The notes under the pieces: generated by a model
What the model saw: the letters and a program-made list of their open reading frames with translations, nothing else
Databases searched by the model: none
What the model was told of the DNA's origin: nothing
Made by a program: the position numbers and the translations under genes
Source of the DNA: Paramacrobiotus metropolitanus
Lineage: Eukaryota; Tardigrada; Eutardigrada; Parachela; Macrobiotidae
Assembly (NCBI RefSeq): GCF_019649055.1
Contig: NW_026570228.1
Coordinates: 1,922,001-1,986,000 of the forward strand
Length of the DNA stretch: 64,000 nucleotides
Reading direction: 5' to 3'
In this document: positions 25,021 through 36,417 of the stretch, piece after piece
Layout of the letters: each line of letters opens with the position of its first letter
Position numbering within the stretch: position 1 is the first letter of the stretch

Positions 25021-26041
25021 GTAAGAAATTTGATCGTGAAAACCATCTCTTTAGTCTGATGAAGAAGTTGTACTTGACTGCATATTTACCACAGTTTTTG
25101 CTTCCTTTTGAAACAACTATAGTTACTTACATTGTGTGAGTATAGCTATAATTGTTTTTGTAAGTTACACACTTATCAGTTTGTACGCGAAAATTTTCTG
25201 TCGTACGGAGTACTTCATAATATTGTACATAATTAACTATTATGCTTCGCATTTTGCAACTAGTTACAGTTGTAGATATTTATAGTTGCAAAATGTTTGG
25301 TGTACTTAATACTCGTGTTTATATCGCGATTATCATGCGATTTCCTGCGCATGAGCGGCTAAATTGGTTTTATTGCAGCAGTGAAAGATACCGGTGCGTC
25401 GAGATAACAGGTTCTTCGTTGCATGTATTTGCAAGTGTTTTTCGCCAGTGTGGGCAACTTTGAAAATAATTCGATTAGTATGTACAGCGCTTATCATGGA
25501 ACAGCACAGCATATGTAATGAGGAAGAGCATATGTACAGCACTTATCATGGAAGACAGTTGTTTTGAATATTTCTGGAACGTTGAACTCGGCGGGTGTGT
25601 TTAAGGTTTGCCGCTGACTAGCGCGTTCCGGGTTCAAATTCCAAAAAATACTGCTCATGCCGGGATTCGAAGAGTGCGAAGCGAAGCCGCATGATAAAGT
25701 TGCATGAGTTACTTTTTATGAGTTTTTTCCCCTTAAGTAATTTAATAACACCGGTGAGAGGCGATCAAGAGAAGAAAGCACAACAAATTTTAATAGTTGT
25801 ATTGTTGCTATTTACTGGGAATTGTCTTCATTTTTTAACCTTACTTGTTAGCACTTTTGTATTGGACATTCTTGTACAACTGATTATGTTGAGGCAATAC
25901 AAATACGACTACGAGTACATTACAATACAAAATTAATACGAATGCTTTAGCCTTCTGTGCTGCAGGGGTGCAGCACTCCCATTATTGCATAATATCGCAG
26001 TGCATGCTAGACTTCGTTGCCTAAATTGTCTGCTCTTTCGG

Positions 26042-29000
26042 GAAGCTGTATTCCACCATTGTATCTCAGTTACTTCTTATTCCATAGGATTTTGAATCCT
26101 CCCTTGTCCCTTGCTGTAAGTGCACTATACCACTATCGGCACTGCAACTGCAAATATTTGAAAATAAATGCTACTGATCCTGCAGAATCCTGGAGTACGA
26201 GTATATAAGAGGACTTTGTGGTCGGCGAAGCGCGTGCCTTGTTGCCGTACTTCGGTCGGACACATGTCAATTTGTGGACCAGTTTTAGTATGTTGTTGTT
26301 TCTCTTCCAGCACACCCGATTGATTGAGGATTTGATAACCGCCGATCCGGATTTGCTCCGGCGAGCATTATATTTATTGAATAGGTTTTTTATCACTACT
26401 GGTAAATGATTTTTATCGTATTTTTCCAGTAGTCTTATGAATGTTAATTCACTTATTTATAGTTTATACTCTTTATTTATTTTGATTCTTTTCCTTTCTT
26501 TTTAATCTAGTTGCGATTTATGCCTTTATGATTGTTGCGCGAGTAGTAATTCTTCTCAGTAATTAGTAATTACTTTATTGTTTGTTCAGTTTGATAAGCA
26601 GCAAGAATAATTTTACTTATACCCTGACTTTTGTGGCGAATGTTTATCTTCCCGCAGAATTCACCACACAGATGCTGACTTTGGTCTCGCTAGCCACGTC
26701 AATCAACAAATACAAAAGCCGCGTCCAAGACGCGGAAGCCGTTGCCGATCTCTGCCGCCTCAACCATGAGCGTTCCATCCAGCCGGAAATGCCACCGTGT
26801 CTCAGTCTGTGTCTGGAGCATGTACTGGAAATATGCCGGCGAAATCGTGAACTGAAGTGTTTCGATGGTTCGCTAAGGGTATGTCTGCCGTTCCATATTG
26901 CATTTCTCTATTCATGCATGTTGTGAACACTGTGGAGAGTCTGGAGACGACAAATGTGTCTTCTTAAAAACGTTTCAAACTGGCTAATATTTTCTCGGAA
27001 CTTGTTTGCTGGTTGGCAGGACCTGGTCACCTGGACGACAGTATGATGAGATTCACTTGTCCTCTTTGACAATACGGGCCTACGGTTACAGGGTGGAAAT
27101 GACGGCTTATCCCGTCATTATTGAAGACCGATGCCATCTGTGCTAGTGATGCTAGCGGCTACAGGTTGGTCGAATTTGGATACCAAGTTTTGTTTAACGC
27201 GCTCTAATAAACTGGTATTTAATTTAATAAACTGGTAGCAGACGGTATTTAACGCGCTCTAATAAACTTTGTCGAGTCATGACACATATTGAAAACACGC
27301 ACGTGTGTGTACATGAAATTACGTACATAAACAGTATTCTTTCCTGAACATTAAGTTATTGTCTCGTTTATGATCATAAATGGTCAAAAACATTGTATTA
27401 CGCTTCTGAGAAATTAAGTAATAAAACGATTATCTTCGTAAGAAGTTTTGAGGCGTTGGACACGCAACGTAAAATGTTGATATGTCTGTGGCATTGTCCT
27501 TTTTATGCTTTTACATGCGTCTCTGACATTTCGACTGTTATGGCAAAAGTTTTGGCTATCTGGTACACAAGAATTTACGTTAGTAACAATACACTGTGAA
27601 TTACATCCGCTTGTTTGTTTTTTAGATTTCTGAATAATTGATCATCTTCTACAAACCCCCGAATAAATTATTCTCCGCGATACCAAAAAAGCAGAATCGC
27701 GACGGTTTGAAGGCACTCGGTGGTTGGTATTAAATTATTAATCATTTTGTGGAAATGTTGCTGCGTGAAGTACCAGACATGCGACAGCAGAAGAGCTGCT
27801 GACGGATTTCACCGGATATTCGAAAAAGTCCCACCAAGATCCCGGTGCTGATGTGATCTTCGATCCGCTGAAAGCCTGAAACTGTTATAATCTTGCTCTT
27901 TGGATTTTTTATTTTCGTCGGAAAAATATCATGTTATCCCGAGGGAGAGAAAATGCTACAGAAAACCGGCGTTTTTGATATATTTCCGCGTCTGATTCTC
28001 GTGAATCGTGCATCAGACTAATTATCACGATGCTGGATAACCAGAACGATGGGCTCTCGAGGGGATTATTACTCAAAGCCTTAAACCTTTGTTTCTCCGG
28101 TTAACGAAACACTGATGACGTTATGACGTTCGTAGACAATGGAATAGTTGTTTATGTTTAGAAATTGGGAGCTGAAGGTCTAATAGTTGTCGTTTTTTAT
28201 TTGGTAACAGGTCGCATTCTGACGTATGCTGCGAATTATTTTTGCAGGCTCTCCGGCGTTACGCGACGCTGCATTTGCGGACGCTTTTACGCTCGTCTGC
28301 CGTGATTATCTGAATGGGGAATGAAGTTGTTAATTGGACGGATGGCAGGATGCGAACATCACTGTCGCTCAGACAGCCGTGGAAACCATCGATGTAATTC
28401 GCGAGGAAATGCCCCATTTGGTGAGCGTTAAAGTTATCCGGGCAACGTCCACTGAGCCATTAACCATCAGTCCAAATGGGCGCTGTGGACTCTTGGTCAC
28501 ATCGGCCGAACTGTCGATGGAATGTGGATGCTGAAACGAGTACGATGTGCTGGATATGGTCGTTAACATTGCGGCGGAACATCCGAATTTATCCGTCCGT
28601 GGGTATGTGCAAATGCGAATTCATAGGTAGATCAAATTATATATGATAATTTGTTTAATTAAGGGCATTAACATTATTTTAGCATTGCTAAAGTGATGTT
28701 TATTACGATGAAGTCAGTATCGGTTTAAAAATAGATAACGGTATGTATAAAAACCTAGTGACCGTACAGTATACAGTAATCATGCAGTAGTGTTTTTTTG
28801 TGTGCATTTCTATACTTCACTTTTTTAAGCTATGCCAATTTGTTAACTACTCCTGTATCATCGATTTCGATCGTTTTCCTGAAGGATGCCGTCAGCTTGT
28901 CGTTAGCGACTGATCCGATTTCGTTTGTTAAATTTACGCTTTACATAATTACTACATCATTCACATTGAAAGCGCGATACCGGTAATATATTGTAATGTT

Positions 29001-29350
29001 TCGTGCTTTACAAGCACATCATATGGCATTTAATTTAATAATGACTCAAACCCCGTTGTCGTTGTTCCAGGACTGCGTATTTGTTCTGGGATTATGGTCA
29101 ACAACGGAACGTGGCGCTGATCTCCTGAAATCACGCGATTGGTTGGCCATCCGGCACAATCGCCATGAACTGTGGCCACTGGTCGATCAGCGGGTGCAGT
29201 ACACGTGGGACAATGCGTCCGAATGCATCACCGCTGCCCTGCCCAGTTTCAATGCGTCGCCTCGGCCGCAGCGCTTGATCTCCTTCACCACGGCGCCTGC
29301 GCATGTTTGCGAGTGCCCTCGCCGTTGTTTGCCGAGAAAGAAGCCAATGT
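26042..29350 (+). pseudogene. Rictor copy 3, decayed
   Basis: Exons 9 to 16 are recognisable in order. Exon 9 is 26042-26114. Exon 10 (26185-26401) has an inserted ACGAGT-like hexamer giving an in-frame TAA. Exon 11 is 26639-26880. Exon 12 (about 27018-27165) and exon 13 (about 27626-28100) carry frameshifts. The exon 14 start joins the exon 15 middle directly (28248-28605), deleting intron 14. Exon 16 begins at 29071 and has lost a base. At 29351 exon 16 is cut and joined to sequence that in unit 1 lies downstream of the Rictor stop (from 11273). Exons 17 to 19 are therefore missing. It cannot encode Rictor. Confidence 0.85.
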
Positions 29351-29834
29351 CTAAGAATAATAAAAATATTGTGCGCGATTCGCGCTTTTTGCCGCTTTGT
29401 CCCGCGGATGTCCTCTCGCCACTAAACAAAACAGTAAAACGAAGCAGCAAAGGAGATGATTGTTGCATATTAACACTTGATTAGTGAAACGCGGCATCTA
29501 TGCGCCGCAAGACAGCAAGTACGTAAGTATTTCGACACAAAAGCGGAGTGCCCAATGTTTGCAGAATATGAGACGGCGGAAAAGCTTCCGTTTCTTGGGA
29601 ACCGATAATACCGCGGTGCGTACCTGCTTTTTTTTAATCGCAGGAAAATCTTATATCTGTTTAGACTGTTTGCTAACTTAAATTATTAGCCCATCGTTCT
29701 GCTCTTGTTAAATTTGTTAACAGTCTGCTAATAGCAGATATTATTAACAACTTATTAACAACAGTCTTCTAATAGCAGATGAAAGATTTTCGACAGTACA
29801 GGCAACCCCCGCTCAGGATTACGCCAAAGAATTG
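29351..29834. other. Downstream-of-Rictor segment fused to exon 16
   Basis: It is nearly identical to 11273-11740 of unit 1. There is no independent gene; the open frame across 28996-29484 simply reads through the fusion. Confidence 0.7.
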
Positions 29835-30570
29835 GTATCGAGTAGTGATGTGCTACTACAGCTTCATGCTACCTTACTTACTGTTTACTAATCTTCCAAA
29901 ACTTTTACTTACTATTACTTACTATTAACCCAAAAATTTTTGAAATACTTACTATTACTTACTATCCACATTTTTCCCAACCAATTACTTACTAATTATA
30001 CTAAATAAATTTAATTTAATTAATAATTTAATGTTATTATCATTTTTGGGACGCTTGTGCATTTCATGAAGGAATCAAAATATACTGTATTTTATGCGAA
30101 TCTATGGTGTAAAGGCAGTATCTAACAGAACAACTATGCTGCACAATCTGCTTGCCAGGCTGCTGCTGCATTGCAGTGTTTCAAATCCTATAATTATAAG
30201 TACGTTACGTAACCGCAGTTTCGGGTCGGCGGTACATTGCGTTTACGTGAACAGCAATACCACCATCTGTTAAGGCACCAACTTTAGACTATGCATCACC
30301 GTTAATGATGAACCTGCCCTAGTACAGCAATGAGTCTTCTGGTTATTCGAAAAAATTCGATTAGTAAATGAATTAGTAAATAACTTTTTTTAGCGAAAGC
30401 CAAATCTTACTATTTACTTACTGTTTACTATTGTAGCTGAATATTTACTTACTTTTACTAATCTTGCCTGTAAAACTTTACTGTTTACTATACATTTAAT
30501 TTTAGGGAAGCTTTTACTAATTAAATAGCATTTATTTAGTTTTATTTAGTAGCACATCACTAGTATCGAG
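29835..30570. mobile_element. MITE, 720 bp, 16-bp perfect terminal repeats, 8-bp target duplication
   Basis: The element is 29843-30562. It starts TAGTGATGTGCTACTA and ends TAGTAGCACATCACTA, exact reverse complements. GTATCGAG flanks both sides (29835-29842 and 30563-30570). The matching place in unit 1 (about 11738) is uninterrupted. Near both ends are repeated TTACTTACTGTTTACTAA motifs. There is no transposase. The 8-bp duplication and TAGTGATG ends suggest hAT. Confidence 0.9.
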
Positions 30571-31104
30571 ATTCATAGAGGAAATGCAGTTTCTGTTCTC
30601 GGTACATTTACCGACATGGTAGAGAAGGAAGATGTGTACTTTGCCTTTCATTTGGCTGAACGGAAATGATGTTATAATTTTTTGTAAAATGGTGCTCTTG
30701 TATTACTTTTCCCAGCACAAATCGCTAATAAAATGTTCATCCTGATATTATAAGTCGCAGAAATACGGCTCTGGTTAACGAATCGAAATCAGATCGAAGT
30801 TTATGTTCGGATAGTGGGCTTATGCTGGAGAAACCTTGATAATGCACCATAAGATGCTTTCAGACATTCGGAACATTAAAGTGGAATGTGTCTGCTATCT
30901 ACGATTATTATTGTCTTATTGCCTTCTGAAGGAAGCTTTTTGCGAATTGTCACTGTATATGCTTGACTGACAGATAGTGTTATACGGTATACGATCGCAA
31001 TGTGAGAAATGCCGGTGGAGACATTCTTTTTAGATCATACCGTACATTGAATTGGACAGTCCACATATGTCAGAGTACTTCAACATTAATACAGAACAAC
31101 AGTG

Positions 31105-31408
31105 TCACTTATTGTAAGACAACAGTTTGTCAAGTTTGGCGTTCATATCTTTCATCATAGTCTTGACCTCCGCCGTGTGGCCACTCATCTTTGAATCAAG
31201 ATGTTTCTCCAGCCGCTCATCCCGAGTTTCCAGGTATCGGAACATCTCCACGGCCCACCTAAAAGGGGTGTTCACGGCATCCAGCTCCCATTGCCGGGCT
31301 TGCTTATCCAATTTTGTGTTCATCCTGGTTTCGTTGGCTTTCAGTTTATCGATTTCCTGACGGAGACGGCTCTGCTCCGCGGCAAAATGTCGGTTCTGAA
31401 CGTTAGCC
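31105..31408 (-). CDS. Coiled-coil gene copy C, last exon (open)
   Basis: From acceptor TTATTAG at about 31409 the minus-strand frame is open to the stop: ANVQNRHFAAEQSRLRQEID, KLKANETRMNTKLDKQARQW, ELDAVNTPFRWAVEMFRYLE, TRDERLEKHLDSKMSGHTAE, VKTMMKDMNAKLDKLLSYNK. It is very close to copy A but without A's 4-base insertion. Upstream are a probably non-coding exon at about 31695-31760 and a TATA promoter at 32016-32024. The start codon was not located and the function is unknown. Confidence 0.5.
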
Positions 31409-32015
31409 TAATAAACAGCATGAGAAGACAGCAATCGTGTGCGTACTACGCAGACAGCGAAATTATGCCTGTTTAACTGTAGTCAGAGAGACTGGTAATA
31501 AATTATATAATATGGGTTATATCATTATTAAACCAGACTCTGTGATGCAGTGTGCAATTCTGAGGATTGACTAATACGAAGAAGTTTCCCGTAAAGTACT
31601 GCATTACTTCTGGGTTTTGTCAATTGAGAATGTACGGCAATCGGTAACTCCGGCAGGAAGAAGGACTTTACATGGTTCACGTACCGTTAACTATTAAGGA
31701 CTTCGACACAGGTGACAGAACTGAGGACTGTCAAGATTTTCACTGTGGGATCTTCTGCAAAGCACAAGAAATGTAGAACGAGTGCAGTTTTGTAGAACCT
31801 ACTGATAAGCGTTGCTGAAAGGACAAACCTAGCATATAAGCACAATTTACTAAACTTCAAAAAGTAGGTGCGAATTACTAATCAGTGATGAAATCGGCTT
31901 ACCGGTTAACTGTAATTCAACACTGAGAGGACTGAAACGCGGAGAAATTTGCTGATAAAATAATAAAAGAACTCAAATGAACTCCCGAACTGTTGCGCAG
32001 TTCTGATGCGTTTCT

Positions 32016-32024
32016 CTTTATATA
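32016..32024 (-). promoter_or_regulatory. TATA box of coiled-coil gene copy C
   Basis: CTTTATATA (minus-strand TATATAAAG) with the same downstream first exon and GTAAGC donor (about 31903) as copy A. Confidence 0.5.
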
Positions 32025-32208
32025 CTCGTACTGTAGGCAAGAAATTTCGCAGCCACGAGAAGTGAGGACGGAGCAGAGCGGAGGGAGGTGATTCCGAAAC
32101 TGATCTGCATTGTGATTAGTCGCTGGTTTTAATACCGCCCAGTGGCCTAAACTCAGCTTTGGGATTTCATAATTCTGTTTGACTGCCTATTGTGATGCTC
32201 TTTTTTAG

Positions 32209-32560
32209 GAAGCTGTAATTTAGCTGTATTCGATATTTTGTATTTCAGGTACTATTTATTCCCCAGGGATTATGAATCCTCCTTGTCCCTTGTGGCAGGT
32301 CGTCCATTACAGCTTGTTCATTTTGCTGACTTATGCAGACGAGTGTAATGATAATGTAGAATCGTTGGCAAGAATAACATTACTTCTAATCTGACTTTTT
32401 TTGTAGCAAATGTTTATCTTCCCGCAAAGTTCACGATGCAGATGCAGAGTTTACCGGTGCTGGTCTCGTTGGCCACGGCTATCAACAAATACTTACTAGT
32501 TTACAACAGTCGCGTCCAAGGCGCCGAAGCCGTTGCCGATGTCGTTTGTCTTCAAAACGT
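32209..32560 (+). pseudogene. Rictor exon 9 / exon 11 fragment C
   Basis: It resembles fragment A: an exon 9-like stretch from 32209, an exon 11-like start at 32407 (CAAATGTTTATCTTCCCGC), exon 10 missing, and a frame broken after the SRVQGAEAVAD region. Confidence 0.75.
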
Positions 32561-33043
32561 ACATTTGGCTTCCGACAAAAACGTTTTCCTACCTATCTGT
32601 CATATACAGTTAAAGGGACATATCGTACAATTTGATGCATACACTCCCAAGTGGCCATGTTAAATTTGTAGTAAACTCCCAACTAGTTGAGCGTAAACTA
32701 TGGGTAGAATACTGTACAGAATCGCTGCTTCCAAAATAGGCTGCAGTTTATCGTTCGTTCTTTTATCAGCGGCTCTGTAGTGCGCTTTTACCCAATGATG
32801 TGACTGGTGACTTAGACTTTAGCGTCGTGCAGCGATTACTTTTACTTACATAATAATTGCAATTGATTTTGTCTGGACAATCCAAGTCGTACTGCGTATT
32901 ACCGTTATTCTTGTGACCTCGTTGTGATCTAGTGATTCTAGTCAGTTAAAATCTCCACAAAAACAACAGGGCTGTGTTCAGTAGACCGGAACTGGAAAGT
33001 CATTGGGATTTTGCTGATTGAGAAGCATCGTAGATCTACTATC

Positions 33044-35270
33044 ATGTTTTGGAGACGAATTTTCGTGTACCTTTTGTGTCGTTTTATTTGCAGTTTGTTG
33101 TATCCGCCGGTATATCACCGAGTGGCGATCCTGAATGCCGAGATATGGGATTATTTCAGTGTGCTGACTGTGCCCGTCCAGTTATGACTTATGACTCTTG
33201 TTGTGATGGCTGGCGGGCAGCGGATCGGCAGAATCCGAAAAGGCGGTTTGCTAAAGGGATATGACTTTACGAAAGTCTGTCGGTAAGAATTCTATTGTGA
33301 AAACCATCTCGTCTGAGGAAGAAGCTGTACTTGGTTGCATACTTACCACAGTTACTAATTACACTGGGTGAGACTATCTGTACTATAGTTATGTAGCTGT
33401 TTTTGTAAGTTACTCAGTTATCAATTTGTACGCGAGAATATTTTGTCGTACAGAGTGCTTCATAAATCATAATACATAATTAATTATTGTGCTTCGCATT
33501 TTGCAACTAGCTGCAGCTCTAGCTAGTTGCAAAATGTTTGGTGTACTTGATGTAAATTATCGTGATTGTCATGCGATTTCCTGCGCCAAGAAAATAAAGT
33601 ACTGTACAAGTACTGCAAGTAGACTTAAGTACTTTCTCGTCCCAAATTTTCGGTGCTAATGCGTGGACGTTGGGTCATATTTTTTTACGTGGTTCAACAT
33701 TTAATTTGTATTGAGCAAGTCATTTTCGTTCTTTTTATAATTGTTGTAGGCTTGCTCAGTCGACCATTTCCTGCATCGACGGATGGATCGGCAGATATGT
33801 ACCAGACTAATTCACTAAAGATGACGACGTGTGCCGAGAAGATAAACAACACTCACAAGGCGTGCGGTTACAGTATCTGGTAAGCGAACCAACTTGCCGG
33901 AAGCCAACAAAACCATCCATCCTAGGAATCCCAAGGAATTTTTCAAATTCAGAATCTCCAGCGACATATGTGCTGGGTGTCCATTCATTTCGGAAACCAT
34001 TCATTTCGGAAACCGTTCATTTCGGAAACCATTCATTTCGGAAACCATACGTTATCACAGTAGTTTAATATTATTATACTATTATAACAGTAGTTTAATT
34101 ATTATAACTGGTACTAGTATGTTTAGTAGCCATTGTACAGTCTGTGTACTTTGTATCTGTACAATTAAACGGGTTCCCGAAATAACAGTATTCCTTGTAC
34201 AAATTCTGTACAATCTTCATTTCAGCGCAACATCAACGCAACATATTGTTTTATCGGCACGTCTCACGTTAGGCTGCAACATGTAAATGTATGGTTTATG
34301 GGCACGGTTTATGACATACCTACGCGCAACTGCTGTGGTTTTTTCGTGTGTCAGAGATTATTGGCCTATTTCAGATTGCACGGACATGCTCCATTCGGCT
34401 CGGTTCCATATGGAACCTTCAGTTGTGGGTTGTTTACGTCCGTTCACGACGTTAGCAGCTGTAACCTAGCGTCGTGCGGTGACGCGTAAAACTATCTGCC
34501 TTACGCGGATGCATGCAACGGCTCAGACATAAGTGAATGTGCAGGGCCAGCGTATCCTACCCGTGGATCTTTTTTGAGCACTCAGACCGCCGACCGTTAG
34601 CAGGGTGGTCACGTCCTCGCGCGCACTCGACTCGATTAATTTTTTCGTTGCTGTACGTGACCAAAGTGTAACCGCACAAAGATCTGAAGCAGTTTTCATC
34701 CTGCCAACGTACAGCTTATCTGACGCCGTGCGATTCTATGTACGGAGCCTCTACCGTATGCAATCTGAAATAGGCTATTGTTTTGGTTATGACGCCGCTT
34801 ATCTGCAGCCGTGTTCGATCGTGCGCACTAATACACGCTAAATGCGGGCAATACATTGGCGCTCGATTATGATGCAGTTAATTCTTGTGCTCTCATTGTA
34901 ACCCCCAACACAAGCAAATCGAACCGTCGACATGGCAGTTGTCAGTTAGTACAGTAAATGAAAGTTTATGAAAAAGATCCCTGAAATGCTTTTTCGTTGA
35001 CAATTCACAATTGTATAATTGTTTCTGTACAATAATTGTATAATTGTTTCTGTACACTGTTCTGTACATCATTCTGTTCTGTTTCTGTATTGTTCTGTTT
35101 CTGGCCGAAATAACGTCTTCTGTCACTAACTGTAAAGGAAAAGTGTTGAAATGCATGGTTTCCGAAATGAACGATTTCCGAAATGAATGTTTTCCGAAAT
35201 GAATGATTTCCGAAATGAATGATTTCCGAAATGAATGGTTTCCGAAATGATAGGGTGCCATGTGCTGCTG
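33044..35270 (+). pseudogene. Secreted cysteine-rich gene, broken copy C, split by a transposon
   Basis: Exon 1-like is 33044-33282 (PECRDMGLFQC, then frame shifts). Exon 2-like starts at 33750 (ISCIDGW, KMTTCAEKINNTHKACG) with the same internal deletion as copy A. It is interrupted at 33976-35259 by a transposable element. The remaining end (CTGCTG, donor GTAAGT) follows at 35268. Exon 3 is absent. Confidence 0.75.
33968..35267. mobile_element. Non-autonomous element, 1284 bp, with inverted subterminal arrays and 8-bp target duplication
   Basis: The element is 33976-35259, flanked by ATGTGCTG on both sides (33968-33975 and 35260-35267). The ends start GGTGTCC and GGCACCC (read inward), then share TCATTTCGGAAACC. 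Four tandem ATTCATTTCGGAAACC units sit at the left end and about six inverted ones at 35155-35250. The interior has no recognisable transposase. Copy A (near 15735) is the empty site. Confidence 0.88.
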
Positions 35271-36417
35271 GTAAGTCAACTGTAATCGGCAATTTCGCCT
35301 TTAATTAATTTAGCGTGCCACGTTATAACGCGAAGCGCTGTACTGAACGATTATCCAATACATTTATCAAAAATTAACTAGTAGAAATATTTTAACGACT
35401 AAAAATCATTAAATAAGCATGAACGGCTAAATTGGTTTTGTTGCAGCAGTGAAAGATACCGGTGCGTCAAGATAACAGTTTCTTCGTTGTGTGTACAATA
35501 CTTGCAACTCAGTTGCAAGTGGTTATCGCCGATGTGGGTCAACTTTGAAAATAATTCGATTAGTATGTATAGCACTTCTCATGGAGGACAGTTGTTTTGA
35601 ATATTTCTGGAACGTTGAACTCGGCGGGTTTGAGGTTAGCCGCTGACTAGCGCATGCCGGGTTCAAATTCCAAAAATTGCTGCTTATGCCGGGATTCGAA
35701 GAGTGCGAACTGCGAAGCCGCACGCAAGATAAAAGCTGCATGAGTTGCTGTTTATGAGTTATTTTCTCTTGAATAATTGAATAAAACCGGTGACAGGCGA
35801 TCAAGTGAAGAAAGCACTACTGATTTCATAGTTGATTTACTATTTACTCGGAATTGCTTTAATTTTTTAACCTTAATGGTTAGCAGTTTGTATTGGACAT
35901 TCTTGTACACTTGCAAGTACTTACTATAGTGTGAGGAGGACTGGTAACCAACCGTTTGACGTCATCACTCTCGCATACAAGGGAAGGCGGTTGCCATGGT
36001 GACAGATGCGCGTTTTTCACGGTTTTTGTCAGTTTTCTCAGACGATTTCTCTTCTCTTCTATTTTTAGCCCTCGAAATAAAAGGTTCAATATTCAATATG
36101 ATCTTTTAAAAATATCAGAAAGCTTTTGATGAGAAAGAAACTTCAGAATATCTATTAAAAGGGACAACAAAGTCTGCGGGACTATGGTAAGCATTAGCAC
36201 AGCAATGCTTTCTGTATGCGACAGTGATGACGTAGTCGACCGTTGCGCAGTCCGTTCCTAGTCCTTCTAGCTATAGTAAGTTCCTGACACTTGTTATGTT
36301 GAGGCAATACAAATACATTACAAATACAAATGCTTTAGCCTTTTGTGCTGCATCACTCCCATTATCGTATTACCGCAGTGCTCTACTTCATTGTCTAAAT
36401 TGTGCTGCTTTTTTCAG
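35271..36417. other. Intron-2-like block leading into Rictor copy 4
   Basis: It is related to 15740-16498 and 25345-26041, with a tRNA-like segment at about 35608-35672 (GGGTTCAAATTCC). A stretch at about 35920-36290 has no counterpart in the other units and holds nothing I recognise. Confidence 0.5.

Noticed and set aside
33894-34286. 130-codon frame with repeated HFGNRSFRKPFISET residues
   Set aside because: It is produced by the CATTTCGGAAAC repeats of a transposable element; not a repeat protein.
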